Numbered from the stretch's first letter, positions 1 to 9,928 are shown. The stretch is DNA of 64,000 bases from Anodontia alba (GCA_964016985.1 OZ024823.1:25880095-25944094); one strand, 5' to 3'. The notes: generated from the letters alone by a model not told the origin. Made by a program: numbers and translations.

Positions 1-166
1 CTGGTAAACAATTTAACAGATTTATTTACAACAGTTTTGCAGTGTTGAAAATTTTAAATTGCCAAAGGTTTTGCTTATCAGTTGATGCCTAAATTGACAT
101 ATTGGCATTATGGTGGACACCTGAAATGCAGTGCTACTGGTATGAGGATTGGATGTCTGGATTTCA

Positions 167-308
167 TAGCTCCTGTTTCTCCATGAAAACATATGTTGTG
201 GGTACTCATTAGAAGCACTTCATCGAGGTGCTTCTAATGAGGACCCACAACATAGGTTTCTGTGGAGGTTAAGAAAAATATTATGTGGATACCCTCTTAT
301 TTGGAGCT
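167..308. mobile_element. Foldback MITE family D, copy 1
   Basis: Family D ends look like 'tagctcyagataaga' on both sides (inverted). The core is a hairpin whose left arm reads 'gttgtgggtactcattagaa' and whose right arm is its reverse complement. Here the arms are about 183-223 and 226-267, with a short loop. No open reading frame is expected; it is a non-autonomous element. Confidence 0.75.
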
Positions 309-426
309 TTTTTTTCATGACAATGAATATGTTGACATCATCTCATGATTATTCCTGGGAAAATGAAAAAAATTGTCCTGTGCTGAAGTTTCTACTCAGC
401 ATGCTAAGTGTTAAGAGTTTATGTTG

Positions 427-542
427 TACTAGGGGATCCCAATAAGTACCCACAAGATGTTTTCAGCAAAAATAACACACACACACAAAAATAAATAAAT
501 AATAATAATAATTAAACAAATAAATAAATAAATAAAATAGTC
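427..542. repeat. Direct duplication, copy 1 (D-arm fragment plus AAAT tract)
   Basis: Begins 'tactaggggatccc', continues with a family D right-arm-like 'gtacccacaagatg', an A-rich (CA/AAAT/AAT) tract and ends 'aaatagtcttaa'. The same order recurs at 772-903. Copy 1 is followed at its TTAA by a family A element. Confidence 0.7.
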
Positions 543-757
543 TTAACCCTTGTCCTGCTGAATAAATTAAGATGCCACTCCCATTTCTAGTTTTCAGGCA
601 ATCAGATTATTTGATCCAGATTGTGGCTATAAATTCACATACTGAATGACAAACAGTGCAGATCCAGATCAGGTGGCTTCTTCAGAAGCCAATTGATCTG
701 GATCTGCACTGTTTGCAAAAGGCAGGGTATATCCGGGTTCAGCAGGACAAGGGTTAA
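543..757 (-). mobile_element. Foldback MITE family A, copy 1
   Basis: Family A has ~20-bp terminal inverted repeats beginning 'ttaacccttgtcctgctgaa', sits between TTAA and TTAA, and carries an internal hairpin with arms around 'acagtgtagatccagatcag'. One flank of the hairpin holds 'ccggatataccctgcctttg'; the other holds a ~60-bp tail with 'aagtaatctgattggc'. The TTAA target and CCC next to it match known piggyBac preference; the assignment to piggyBac is inference. This copy is in reverse orientation. Confidence 0.8.
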
Positions 758-771
758 TATTTTGTAAGTTT

Positions 772-820
772 TACTAGGGGATCCCAGTAAGTACCCACAA
801 GATGTTTTCTGCAAAAATAA

Positions 821-853
<33 letters not shown>

Positions 854-903
854 TAAATAAATAAATAAATAATAAATAAATAAATAAATAAAATAGTCTT
901 AAA
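772..903. repeat. Direct duplication, copy 2, with (AAAT)n microsatellite
   Basis: Matches 427-542. It ends 'aaatagtcttaaaatttt', that is, with the TTAA uninterrupted, so it serves as a paralogous empty site for the family A insertion at 543-757. The AAAT run at about 817-892 is a simple repeat. Confidence 0.7.
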
Positions 904-959
904 ATTTTATCAGCCTCATTTATAACATTATTTGGAGCTATACGATTATAGTAATGTGT

Positions 960-1166
960 TTGTGTTTTTTTTTTGTTTTTTTTATTTGGGTTTTACGGCC
1001 TTTTCAAGTATATTTCACTTTTATCAAGCCGATCGTTCGTGAAAGGTGGGCGAAAACCAGAGGAAAAAACCACCTGACCGTCCATAAGCAGAACTTGGCT
1101 TTCCCACATGTGACCTGAATGAGGCTCGAACCACAAAAGCAGAAACCTAATGGATTAAGAGTCAAC
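960..1166 (-). mobile_element. tRNA-derived SINE, reverse orientation
   Basis: On the minus strand an internal polymerase III B box 'ggttcgagcc' (about 1123-1132) follows a tRNA-like start 'gttgactcttaatcc', and the 3' tail 'ggccgtaaaacccaaat' plus A-rich run lies at the low-coordinate end. An 11-bp direct repeat 'tagtaatgtgt' flanks it at 949-959 and 1167-1177, the expected target-site duplication. Confidence 0.75.
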
Positions 1167-1177
1167 TAGTAATGTGT

Positions 1178-1564
1178 GGTACTGTTGGTTTTTGGTTATA
1201 ATAGAGGGAGAGAGAGGTGGGGTGGGGGTAAATGTGAATGCAGAATTTGAGTGCAAAATGCATAAAGAGAAATACATAGGTTAAATTTGTAATAAAAAAT
1301 GTTTACTAGTGCAAAAGAACATAACCTAAAAAAAAAAGAATGGATCTTACTCCTAATTTGTCACTGAAATGAAAGGTTAAGCTCTTAGGTTGACTTTTAT
1401 AGAAGTTTGCCGGCACCTTTGCTCTATAACTGACAACTAATTTTAACCAATTTGTCATTTGTTAGGCTTAGCCATAGTCACTGGATTTTTTCTTACAATG
1501 AAATTGTCAAAATATGACAGAACAGTTGTTTTTTTTGTTTTTGGTTTATCACTGTGTTGTACTT
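1178..1564. other. No recognised feature
   Basis: A+T-rich sequence with a short purine run near 1203-1225. I see no gene, exon signature or family match. Confidence 0.5.
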
Positions 1565-1750
1565 CTCCAGATAAGAGGGGGTAGCCACATAATACTTGTC
1601 TTATTTCTCCATGAAAACATATGTTGTGGGTACTCATTAGAAGTGCCTTGGCAAGGTGCTTCTGATGAGTACCCACAACATATGTTTTCATGGAGAAATA
1701 AGAAAAATATCAGTACTTTTTGGTTGAAAAAACTGTTCTATCCAGAGCTG
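1565..1750. mobile_element. Foldback MITE family D, copy 2
   Basis: Complete copy from 'ctccagataagag' to 'tatccagagctg'. Hairpin arms at about 1610-1648 and 1651-1692. Both strands of the hairpin are free of stops for about 80 codons, which is a by-product of the palindrome and not evidence for a gene. Confidence 0.8.
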
Positions 1751-1797
1751 GGGTTGTACCAGTAGACCACTGTTTTTATATCATGACAGTTATCATA

Positions 1798-1960
1798 TCT
1801 CCAGATAAGGTACTTTTTTCAGCTGCAAAGTATTGATATTTTTTTATAAAAACATGTTGGGGTACTCTTTAGAAGGGGCACTTCTAATGAGTACCCACAA
1901 CATAAGTTTTTATGGAGAAATAAGAAAATCATTTTTAGTTACCCCTTTTATCTAGAGCTG
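1798..1960. mobile_element. Foldback MITE family D, copy 3
   Basis: From 'tctccagataagg' to 'tatctagagctg', with a shortened left arm. It lies only 47 bp after the previous D copy. Confidence 0.7.
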
Positions 1961-2650
1961 TGAGTTATGACATTGAGCCAGCACATTTGCAAACAGCCAA
2001 AGCCCTGATCAGAATGTGTATCTGTGCAGACAGATTAGGTCCTTCACAGTTTGGTTATGAAACATTTTAGCAATGAACAATTTACTACTGAACAGTGACC
2101 ACTGTAGGCCAAGATCAGACAGCACAACTGAGCTGGCTGATTTGGACTTTTATCACTTTATATGCACTAAGCACCCTATTTTTACCTGATGAAAGACATT
2201 TGTATTTAGTTTCCCAGGTTAATTATCACACTATGGTCTGTTAGATAATATGGGTGGACATACCAAGGAAATAAAAGAAACAAGGAAATAAAACAAAATG
2301 TCCATGTAAAAAAAAAAATATTATCTTAGTAAAGCTGGAATAAATATTCTAGTAAATAAATAGCTTAATATAAGGACAGAGAAAATAAATTATTCTCATC
2401 CCCACCCGCCCCTAAAAAACTGACCAAATAAAAAATTTGAGTTGGGAACTCTTTTAGAGACAGATCGATTTATGCTGAAAACAGACTTTACAACACTTTT
2501 TAGAGTTGCAAATTAATTATTTGCTATGAGAACAGTATACAGACAGCATAGATCCAGATCATAGTATCATCATACACTGAAATTTTGTTAGTATAATTTG
2601 TGTCAAAGTTTTGCCCAATATTTTTTTGCTTTGCTAAGTCTTCACGTATG
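1961..2650. other. Mostly unassigned; family I remnant
   Basis: Positions 1990-2050 resemble a decayed family I element ('gccctgatcagaatgtg', 'gtgcagacagatt'). The rest is A+T-rich with A-runs, and I recognise nothing in it. Confidence 0.4.
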
Positions 2651-2888
2651 TTAACCCTTGTCCTGCTGAACCCGGATATACCCTGCCTTTGCAAACAGTG
2701 TAGATCCTGATCAGTTGACTTCTGAAGAAGCCAACTGATCTGGATCTGCACTGTTTATCATTCAGTATATGAATTAATATCAACAACCTGGATCAAGTAA
2801 TCTGATTGGCTGAAAATTGGAAATGGGCATGGCATCTTAATTGGAAATGGGCATGGCATTTTAGTTTATTCAGCACGACAAGGGTTAA
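2651..2888 (+). mobile_element. Foldback MITE family A, copy 2
   Basis: TTAA-bounded with both termini intact. The tail contains a small tandem duplication of 'attggaaatgggcatggca' (about 2815-2862), so this copy is about 25 bp longer than the others. Confidence 0.85.
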
Positions 2889-2927
2889 TATTACTACTGG
2901 TTAGATACCAGTCAGTTGATGCTGGGC

Positions 2928-3063
2928 TCCATAGCCCAGTTGATAGCACTTCTCCCATTGGGTTGACTGGGCCGTAAAACTTCAACACAAAAAAACAAAT
3001 AGCACTTCTGACTGCAGATCCTGGGATCGCAAATTTGAATCCCAGCTGGGCCGCATAACTTTA
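2928..3063 (+). mobile_element. tRNA-derived SINE head, split by a second SINE fragment
   Basis: A-box-like 'tagcccagttgatagcac' at about 2932-2950 and B-box-like 'aaatttgaatccc' at about 3031-3043. The spacing between the boxes is too long because of the fragment at 2954-2998. Without that insert the head has normal tRNA-like spacing. I could not define its 3' tail. Confidence 0.6.
2954..2998 (+). mobile_element. 45-bp 3' tail of another SINE
   Basis: Consists only of the tail 'gggttgactgggccgtaaaa' plus 'cttcaacac' and an A-rich end, very close to the tail of the full SINE at 4226-4538. It is flanked by an 11-bp direct repeat 'atagcacttct' (2943-2953 and 2999-3009). This is an extreme 5' truncation inserted between the A and B boxes of the older SINE. 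Confidence 0.7.
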
Positions 3064-3182
3064 GTAGCGATTCATCATGAAAATTTGTAGAGAGCAGTCT
3101 GATCTTGGTCTCCACTGTTTGCATATGGCATTTTGTCAGGAAATTTTACGAAAATCTACCATACTCTCTGTTCTGTTTACAG

Positions 3183-3309
3183 ATACGGACGCTCCTCCAA
3201 GTACATATCCGGAAACTACCTCTCCAAGTCTGCTCCTATTGCTGCTCAAGCACAGGCTTATCTAGAACAGAATGTCCGACCCTGGAATGTCGCCAGAAAA
3301 TTTGGACAG
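3183..3309 (+). CDS. Internal coding exon of an unidentified gene
   Basis: A strong 3' splice site ('tctgtttacag', ending at 3182) precedes 127 bp of uninterrupted coding sequence, and a consensus donor ('cag/gtatgt', GT at 3310-3311) follows. The exon begins with the last base of a split codon and ends in phase 0. It encodes 42 residues starting YGRSSKYISGNYLSK and ending NVRPWNVARKFGQ, with an Ala/Gln stretch between. The base composition is clearly richer in G+C than the surroundings. I do not recognise the protein and see no catalytic motif. The phase fits directly onto the exon at 54449, which would give a ~51-kb intron; that both belong to one gene is inference. Nothing earlier in the window looks like the preceding exon. 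Confidence 0.7.
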
Positions 3310-3365
3310 GTATGTTATCATAGCACATTTAGTCATTTTTTTTTTTTCAGCCATGCCATAGAAGA

Positions 3366-3580
3366 TTAACCCTTAAAGAGCTAAGCAAAATGTAGCAGAT
3401 GACATTCTAAATTTTTTTTTTTAATTATTATTTTTCCAAGAAAATAAGACTTGGCATTTCATGAAAATCATCTGCATTCATGTGAATCACCTGCAGATGG
3501 TTGGCATGAAATATGAAGTCTTATTTTCTCTGAACAATTAAAAGAAATATAAAAATGTCATCTGCAATATTGACAGAGTT
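3366..3580. mobile_element. Foldback MITE family B, copy 1
   Basis: Family B begins 'ttaacccttaaagcgccaag', then 'gtagcagacgacattct', a T-rich stretch and a hairpin whose arms contain 'cttgacatttcatgtgaat'. This copy starts 57 bp after the exon's donor site; the right end has decayed. Confidence 0.7.
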
Positions 3581-3804
3581 GCCTCCCTTGAAATTATATC
3601 CTTTCCCAGAAAGAGAAAATGCATTGTCCTTGTTTATTGAGAATATCATTATTTTTGGTTACAGATGTCCTATGCAAGACCCTCCTTAATAATTTCACAG
3701 GTAGCTTCTTGACAGAGAAATTCAGATTCCAATGGTCTTTTACAAAACAAGAAGCAGGGCACTGGTTTTGATGGGCAGGGCACTAAATTCTCTTTTGTGA
3801 CATG

Positions 3805-4018
3805 TTAACCCTGGTCCTGCTGAACCAGGAGATACCCAGCCTTTGCAAACAGTGTAGATTCAGATCATTTGGCTTCTTGAGTAGCCAACTGATCTGGATC
3901 TACACTGTTTGCCATTAAGTATGTGAATTTATATCAACCATCTGGATCAAGTAATCTGATTGGCCGAAAATTAGAAGGGGGCATGTCATCTTAATTTATT
4001 CAGCATGACAAGGGTTAA
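3805..4018 (+). mobile_element. Foldback MITE family A, copy 3
   Basis: TTAA at both ends. Hairpin arms at about 3847-3874 and 3885-3911. Confidence 0.85.
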
Positions 4019-4079
4019 GCAAGAAATTTACATCTCCTGAACTTCTATTCTCTATAATATGATGCACAATGCACGAAAA

Positions 4080-4192
4080 TGGCTCTTATGCAGTTTTGAG
4101 ACAGTGCAGGCATTGATCAGCCTGCTTATTCATGCAGGCCGGTCAGGGACTTCATTGCCCACTTACAGAATCAATGGATATTGTAGTATATG
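4080..4192. mobile_element. Family I remnant
   Basis: Contains 'gatcagcctgcttattcatg', the core typical of family I (defined at 33870), then 'cagaatcaatggatat'. Both ends are lost. Confidence 0.5.
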
Positions 4193-4203
4193 TTGATGAA
4201 CAG

Positions 4204-4800
4204 AGACGAAAACATACCTATATAACTGCCAGCCTCGGTGGCTCAGTTGCATGCACCGTCCAACTGGAGACCAGGAGGTCACGGGTTCAATCCCTGCCGA
4301 GGTCCGCAACATTCTTTCATGGAGATTGATCATGAAATATTTTCTACTGTCATTCTCTCCCTTCTGCTGATTCAAGAAGGGCAGTTGTCAGTTTCTGGCG
4401 AAAGAATGTGCACAATACTGGTTAACCGCTTAGAGGACTAAGCCTGCCCAGTAAACGTGTGGTTAGGTAAACTGACCGCGCTCGACATGACCCCCCATTG
4501 GGTTGTCTGGGCCGTAAAACCTCAACACAAACAAACAAATACCTATATAATTTTGACCCCCTTAAACCCCACTTTTATATAGTAAAACTGGGGTTTACAG
4601 GGGTATACATTATTTTTCTTATTTCTGCTCAAAAACATAGATTGTGGGTACTCGTTAGAACCACTGAGGCGGTTCTAACGAGTACCCACAATCTATGTTT
4701 TGAGCAGAAATATGAAAAATATCAGCATTTTTATCTGAAAATTTTCATTTTTTTGGAGGTGAAATTTTCTATATATTTGAATAGGCGTGTTTTCGTAATG
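4204..4800 (-). mobile_element. Foldback MITE family E, copy 1, interrupted by a SINE
   Basis: Family E ends are 'catcacgaaaacatgcctat' (inverted at the other end). The left 22 bp are at 4204-4225 and the remainder at 4551-4800. The core hairpin 'attgtgggtactcgttagaa' spans about 4630-4702. The internal segment 'aaaccccacttttatatagt' is characteristic of this family. Confidence 0.8.
4226..4538 (+). mobile_element. Full-length tRNA-derived SINE
   Basis: tRNA-like head with A box 'tggctcagttgcatgc' (about 4239-4254) and B box 'gggttcaatccc' (about 4282-4293), a ~200-bp body and the tail 'gggccgtaaaacctcaacac' followed by (CAAA)n. The exact 12-bp direct repeat 'atacctatataa' at 4214-4225 and 4539-4550 is the target-site duplication; removing one copy restores the family E element. 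Confidence 0.88.
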
Positions 4801-5321
4801 AGTGCCTTTTTCCCATGTTGCACATCATGTATTGAGGCCCCTTTATATGTGATATAGCTCAAATATGATATGTAAAAAGATAAATCCTAGTAACACATTA
4901 CCAACAGCAATTATATGAAAAAAAAATTAGCGGCATCAACTCCATTTCATTCATTTTTTGATAAAATCTACATGTTCAATTTTTAAATTACACTGATTGA
5001 ACAAATCTATGAACTGTGCAAAATTAGTAATTATGCAGGAGTGTGTCTTTTATTTGGAAAATTCATCAACCACTAGTCATTAATGGATGATATATTATCA
5101 GTTGATCACTAAACACTCAACAGCAGACCCATTTTATTGTCACCCTGAGGAAATTAACATACATTTTATTTCCTAAAAGGGGCTACATGCACTTGCTTCT
5201 GTTCTAATGTTTCAAAACAGACAGAAATCATAGGTCAGATGATGAAAAGATAAATAATCTAATTAATCAAAATAGAGTAAAATTATAACTGTAGCATATC
5301 TCTGTTTATACCATCATTTGC
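4801..5321. other. No recognised feature
   Basis: A+T-rich, with no exon signature or match to the families defined here. Confidence 0.45.
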
Positions 5322-5490
5322 CCATTTTAGACTGAATAAACTCTCCAACACTATATATTGGAAGAGTCCAATTTCTATTTTAAGTATGTCAGGCTATGAG
5401 ATTAGATATTTTTAGAGGAAAATGGCTTAACTGTTTGCAAACAGTGGAGACGCTGATCAGACGTCTGGGTCTCCACTGTTTGCCATTAAA
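5322..5490 (-). mobile_element. Foldback family H, truncated copy 1
   Basis: Family H termini read 'ttaacccattgtagactga'. A body with 'cactatatattggaagag' and 'ggctatgtgatttaga' leads to the core hairpin 'caaacagtgcagaccc'. This copy has the body and a shortened hairpin, then passes directly into a decayed family D fragment (about 5505-5595). Confidence 0.65.
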
Positions 5491-5595
5491 AATTTTTGAA
5501 ATTTTTCTTATTTCTCCCCAAAAACGTGTTCAGGTAATTATCAGAAGTGCCACGATGAGGTGCTTTGGATTGAAACCCACAATGGAAGTTAAGTT

Positions 5596-5857
5596 TCACT
5601 AATAGAATCATTATAAAGTCCATACATTATGTTAGTAACCAGTTTAGACTCTGATCAAACTGTGCATATGTGCAGGATGATCTGTCTATGCTGGCCACAT
5701 GTGTCGTAAGGCTTATTTATTTTTGGAGAGGTCATAATGGAAAGCATGTTTATCAGGGTACTCCTAATCTCTGATTGCTACTGCAAGATTGAATGTCATA
5801 AATTAGAGCAGTCATCGATGCTCAGCCTATTATGATTTGAATTGAGCAGTTCATTGC
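5596..5857. other. Unassigned, with a family I-like trace
   Basis: Positions 5645-5715 contain 'actctgatcaaactgtgc' and 'atgtgcaggatgatctgt', suggestive of a decayed family I element. I see nothing else. Confidence 0.35.
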
Positions 5858-6067
5858 TTATCCCTTGTCCTGCTGAACCCGGATATACCCTGCCTTTGCA
5901 AACAGTGTAGATCCAGATCAGTTGGCTTCTGAAGAAGCCAACTGATCTGGATCTACACTGTTTGCCATTTAGTTTGTGAATTTATAGCAACAATCCTGAT
6001 CAAGTAATCTGATTGGCTGAAAATTATAAGTGGGCGTGGCATATTAATTCAGCAGGACAAGGGTTAA
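5858..6067 (+). mobile_element. Foldback MITE family A, copy 4
   Basis: The left TTAA has changed to TTAT; the right TTAA is intact. The hairpin is nearly perfect (about 5899-5968). Confidence 0.85.
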
Positions 6068-6485
6068 GATGAGGCGCTTTTTTAGCCAAAAATATTTGTT
6101 TTTCTTATTTTCTGCACAAAAAAATATACATTGTGGTACTCGATAAAAGCCCCCTGATGAGCTTGATCCCCATCAGGTCCAGCAACATTCTTTAGCGGAG
6201 ATTGATCATGAAATATTTTCTATGGTCATTCTCTCCCTTCTGCTGATTCAAGAAGCGCAATTGACAGATTCTGGTGAAAGAATGTGCGCAAGTACTGAAT
6301 GGTTAACCACTTAGAGGACTAAGCCTGCCCAGGAAAAGTGTGGTCAGGTAATCTAATTGGCTTGATATGACCTTAACAGTGTTGACTTGGCCATTAAACA
6401 TCAAACCAACCAACCAAAGCCCTGATGAGACACTTATAAGTACCAAGATGTTTTGTGGAGAAATAAGAAAAAACCTCTCTACAAC
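6068..6485. mobile_element. Foldback MITE family D, interrupted by a SINE
   Basis: The left part has 'gcgcttttttagccaaaa' and 'ttgtggtactcgataaaag'. After the SINE the right arm resumes 'gacacttataagtacc' and 'gtggagaaataagaa'. It starts right at the TTAA of the preceding family A copy. Confidence 0.65.
6162..6415 (+). mobile_element. 5'-truncated SINE, same family as 4226-4538
   Basis: Starts near the B box ('cttgatccccatc') and matches the body and tail of the full SINE through 'accaaccaa'. An imperfect direct repeat 'aagcccctgatgag' flanks it (about 6147-6161 and 6417-6429), one base different. Confidence 0.78.
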
Positions 6486-6504
6486 AACCTGAACAGCCAA
6501 AATT

Positions 6505-6580
6505 TGCCTCAGTGGCTCAGTCGAATGCGGGTCCAATTGGCCATTGTAGGGAGGTGGTCATGGTTTGGGGCTTTGCCTCG
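6505..6580 (+). mobile_element. Degenerate SINE head
   Basis: 'gcctcagtggctcagtcg' aligns with the head of the 4226 SINE, but the B box has decayed to 'atggtttggggc'. Body and tail are absent. Confidence 0.5.
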
Positions 6581-6675
6581 CAAGCTTTTCAGTCTAAATC
6601 AGAGGAGTAAAGGAACTTTTCCAGTAAGGGAGAAATAGTAAAATTAGCAATACTGTACTTTTTAGACTTTCCGAA

Positions 6676-6906
6676 TCTAACCCTAAAAGTGCCAACCAAA
6701 ATTTGTAGCAGACGGCATTCTAAATTTTATTATTTTTTTTTTTTTTCAGAGAAAACAAGTCCTGACATTTCATGTGAATTGGCTGCCAAGCAGATGATTC
6801 ACATGAAATGTCAAGACTTGTTTTCTCTGAATATTAAAAAAAAAAAAAAAAAAATGAATAAAACATTGTCATCTGCTGCAGTTGTGATTGGTGCTTTAAG
6901 GGCTAA
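6676..6906. mobile_element. Foldback MITE family B, copy 2
   Basis: Near-complete. Arms at about 6745-6790 and 6790-6835 around 'ctgccaagcag'; right end 'ggtgctttaagggctaa'. Confidence 0.8.
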
Positions 6907-7122
6907 TTGTTGTTTGTGTAATGTTTGTTTTCCATGGATAGGCCCCATTTTACTACTGATCTTTAACAAGGCCTCATAAATGTCCTCCTTCAGTTTCTTT
7001 GGAGCCACTTGTATTGGTTTACTGTCTGATTCCAGTCAATTAAGGGCATAATATTTTCTTATTTTACAACTCTCAGCCATTTCATTACAATATTAACTTT
7101 CTACTATTGCTCAAGGCTCCCT

Positions 7123-7304
7123 TTAACGTTCAGCACTCTGGGTAAAAAGTGAAAATTCAGACAACAAATTATTACTTTTTTTCTTATTTTTCCTTGAAAA
7201 TAGGCATCCAAAGGAGACAATTTGCGTGAAATGTCAAAGCCTGTTTTCTGGTAAAAATATTAGCAATTTGTCGTCTGCTGAATATGCCCAGTGGTAAAGG
7301 TTAA
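7123..7304. mobile_element. Foldback MITE family C, copy 1 (left arm deleted)
   Basis: Family C has ends 'ttaacgcttagcactctggg' and 'gagagtggtaaaggttaa', with a hairpin of arms 'gatttgacatttcatgcaaa' around 'gtctccnnnggagac'. Here most of the left arm is missing but both TTAA ends are present. Confidence 0.75.
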
Positions 7305-7312
7305 CCATAGGA

Positions 7313-7800
7313 TTTAAAGTGCTCAAATCACAACTCAAGCAGATGACTTTTTGATTTTTAGATGGGTTTTTCAAAATATCCGTCCTTTAAAATAGCAACG
7401 TCCGGGCGGGCAGACTTTGGGTGGGCAGTGGGCAGCGGGCGTCTGGCGGCATCCCAGCAGCGTTCCATGTTAAGCTTTTGGTTAACCTGTTTTCAAAGTT
7501 ATATGTTACCTTTATTCTTCAGTGGTTGGGAGGGATGAAGAGGAGGACCAGTAGGTGTTTTACATCCAAGAGAAACAACTCTCACTTTCTTCGTTATTTA
7601 AAAAACCCATCCATAATGCCGTTAGGCGTTTTTCTTGTTGTTTTGTATTTTTCAGAGAAAGTAAGGCTTAACATTTCATGTGAATTGTCTGCCTAGCAGA
7701 TGATTCATTTGAAATGTCAAGTCTTATTTTCTCTGAAAAATAACAAAATCAGTTTTAGAGTTTTGTCTGCTACAAATCTGTTAAGCATTTTAAGGGTTAA
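7313..7800. mobile_element. Foldback MITE family B, copy 3, interrupted
   Basis: The left end 'tttaaagtgctcaaatcaca' and the hairpin half resuming at about 7640 are separated by the X repeat at 7361-7632. The right end is 'ttaagggttaa'. Confidence 0.7.
7361..7632. mobile_element. Inserted repeat X, copy 1
   Basis: Bounded by 'gatgggtttttcaaaa' and the inverted 'ttaaaaaacccatcc', a short terminal inverted repeat. It carries a G-rich centre (about 7400-7450). A shorter relative is at 39086-39220, also inside a family B element. I do not recognise its class. Confidence 0.5.
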
Positions 7801-8056
7801 AAAAACAAAAAAAAAACAAGGAGCCAATTTTGGTTTGTTTAGATTTTTCCACACTGTGTATACCAACTTCTTCGATTTGTGATTGATCTTTGTCTTTCAT
7901 GGCTCCAGCAATTCATCTCTCCAGGGTCTTTCAATTACAGGGTTCAAAAAAAAATGTATAAAAAGAAAATTAAAAAAAAAATGTCATGTTTTTTTTTAAA
8001 TTAATGTGGACCTTGATTAACAGAGGAATGCTTTTCATTTGTAAGTTCTGTCACAT

Positions 8057-8145
8057 TTAACCCTAGAAGCACTAAGCAGAGGATTCACATGAAATGTCAA
8101 GCCTTATTTTTTTAAAAATAAAAAAAATTCAAAGTGTTGTATGTT
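8057..8145. mobile_element. Foldback MITE family B, internal-deletion copy
   Basis: Left terminus 'taaccctagaagcact' is joined directly to the right arm 'gattcacatgaaatgtcaag'; the left arm is missing. Confidence 0.55.
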
Positions 8146-8197
8146 AGTAGTATAGGCTGCCACTGGACAGCCTATACTACGTATGTTCTAGATGTGA

Positions 8198-8413
8198 TTA
8201 ACGCTTAGCACTCTGGGTAAAATTTTCAGCAGACGACATTTTGAAATATTTTTCTTATTTTTCCCAGAAAACAGGATTTGACATTTCATGCAAATTGTCT
8301 CCTTAGTAGGAGACAATTTGCATGAAATGTCAAATCCTGTTTTCTGGGAAAAATAAGAAAAATAACATCATTTTGTCGTCTGCTGAAAATGCCCAGAGAG
8401 TGGTAAAGGTTAA
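8198..8413. mobile_element. Foldback MITE family C, copy 2 (young)
   Basis: Full length, TTAA to TTAA, with near-perfect arms of about 60 bp. Compared by eye with 45460-45672, the two copies agree over the whole element except for a 2-3-bp difference at the loop. Confidence 0.9.
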
Positions 8414-8497
8414 AGCTTTCTGGGTTAAAAGAAGACTTTAGGGAGGATAATAAAATACCATCATAACATTTTGAACTTTTTATTTTTTTATTTTTAA

Positions 8498-8757
8498 GGC
8501 AGATGATTCACATGAAATTTCAAGCCCTATTTTCTCTAAAAAATAATAATAATAATAAACTAGAAATGCGTCCAAAGGACACCTACTTCCCCGCCTGAAA
8601 AACTTATATGCAAATTACTAATACTGGACAGAGACAGACAGAAGGACGGACGAACAGGGGTAACACTATATGCCCTCTCTACCATTCTTCGAATGGCGGG
8701 GGCATAAAAATTGGAATGTCGTCAGCTACAATTTTGCTTTGCAATTTAAGGGTTAGA
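8498..8757. mobile_element. Family B right half with an inserted ~150-bp repeat
   Basis: Right arm 'gatgattcacatgaaatttc' at about 8503 and right terminus 'caatttaagggttag' near 8742-8756. Between them, 8559-8708 begins 'ctagaaatgcgtcc' and ends 'cgaatggcgggggcataaaa' and does not belong to family B. I do not know its class. Confidence 0.5.
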
Positions 8758-9361
8758 TTTCAAACAAAGACGGTATATTGTCCTGTCCAGAGGGTACCAA
8801 TTATATCAGATGCAGTGTCCTCAGCACTGATATGGTCACGTGCCCATTTAGCAAAGCAAAGTGGAGAGAGGTACGAAGGTATGCCCACAAAGGGTGTGAA
8901 GTCTGGACATTGTTATTAGTCCATTATCGTTGGGCTTCTTCTGTTTAGTGATCATTGTATCTAATTCATGAGTTTGTTTTGTTAATAGCATTGTCTAATG
9001 GACTCAAATAATACAAAATGAACCCAAATAATACAATAGTCATCCATGGTGTCAGTTTGTGAGATTACAGTTTTAGCACGCTACAAACAGGCTATTATCA
9101 TGTGACATTCTAAAAGAATTTTCTTATTTTCACAGAAAATTGAACTCGATATTTGTATCTACCTATATTCATTAAATAACTTGATCACATGACTGTGGTG
9201 ATCATTATGTCATTGGAGTGCATGGCTTTTAGAGTTTAGTAACAAAAAAGGAGACAAATCATATGAAATGTCACATCCTATTTTCTTTGAAAAAAACAAT
9301 AGTATTCTTCGTTTACCATGCACTGAATTCACTTTCATGCTGAAAAAAGTTTTAAGATGTT
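8758..9361. other. Unassigned, with one decayed core
   Basis: A weak core resembling families B and C ('aaatcatatgaaatgtcac') lies near 9255-9290. The remainder is unrecognised. Confidence 0.4.
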
Positions 9362-9550
9362 TTAACACTTAGCGCACTGGGTAAAAATTTCAGCAGATGA
9401 CATTTTGAAATATTTTTCTTATTTTTTCCAGGAAACAGGATTTAACATTTCATGTAAATTGTCTCCAATGGAGACAATTTGTATAGAATGTAGAATCCTG
9501 TTTTCTGGGACAAATTAGAAAAAAAATGCACATAGAGTGATAAAGGTTAA
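9362..9550. mobile_element. Foldback MITE family C, copy 3
   Basis: TTAA at both ends. Hairpin centre 'gtctccaatggagac' at about 9460-9475. Confidence 0.8.
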
Positions 9551-9628
9551 GATATATCATTTTCATGAAATGTCAGTTTGTTCTTACTGTGATACACAAA
9601 TTTTGATTGAGTCAAAGTTTTTTAATGT

Positions 9629-9928
9629 TTAACACATAGCATGCTGGGTAAAAATTTCACCAGATGACAAACTTCCCAGAGAACAGAATTTGACATTTCT
9701 GAAAATTTGGAGGCAGTTTGCATGAAATGTCATCCTGTTTTTTGGGGAAAACATAGGATGCTGTGTAACAATTCAGAAGACTACATTATGAATTATTTCT
9801 TTCAAAATAGGATTTGACATTTCATGCAAAGTGTCTTCTAGACACTTTGCATGAAATGTCAATGCCTATTTTCTTGGAAATTATCACCAGTTTGTCATCT
9901 GCTGAATTTGTCTAGAGAGTGGTAACAG
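9629..9928. mobile_element. Two fused family C elements
   Basis: A first, heavily decayed C element (about 9629-9770) is followed without a spacer by a second whose hairpin centre is 'agtgtcttctagacact' (about 9830-9846). The right end of the pair is 'agagagtggtaaca'. Confidence 0.6.

Noticed and set aside
1455..1765. Overlapping open frames on both strands
   Set aside because: They read through the two arms of a family D palindrome, which mirrors stop-free sequence onto both strands.
4239..4293. Genuine tRNA gene
   Set aside because: A and B boxes are present, but the acceptor stem does not close and the SINE tail and target duplication follow. The heads at 960, 2928, 49386 and 52994 were rejected as tRNA genes for the same reason.
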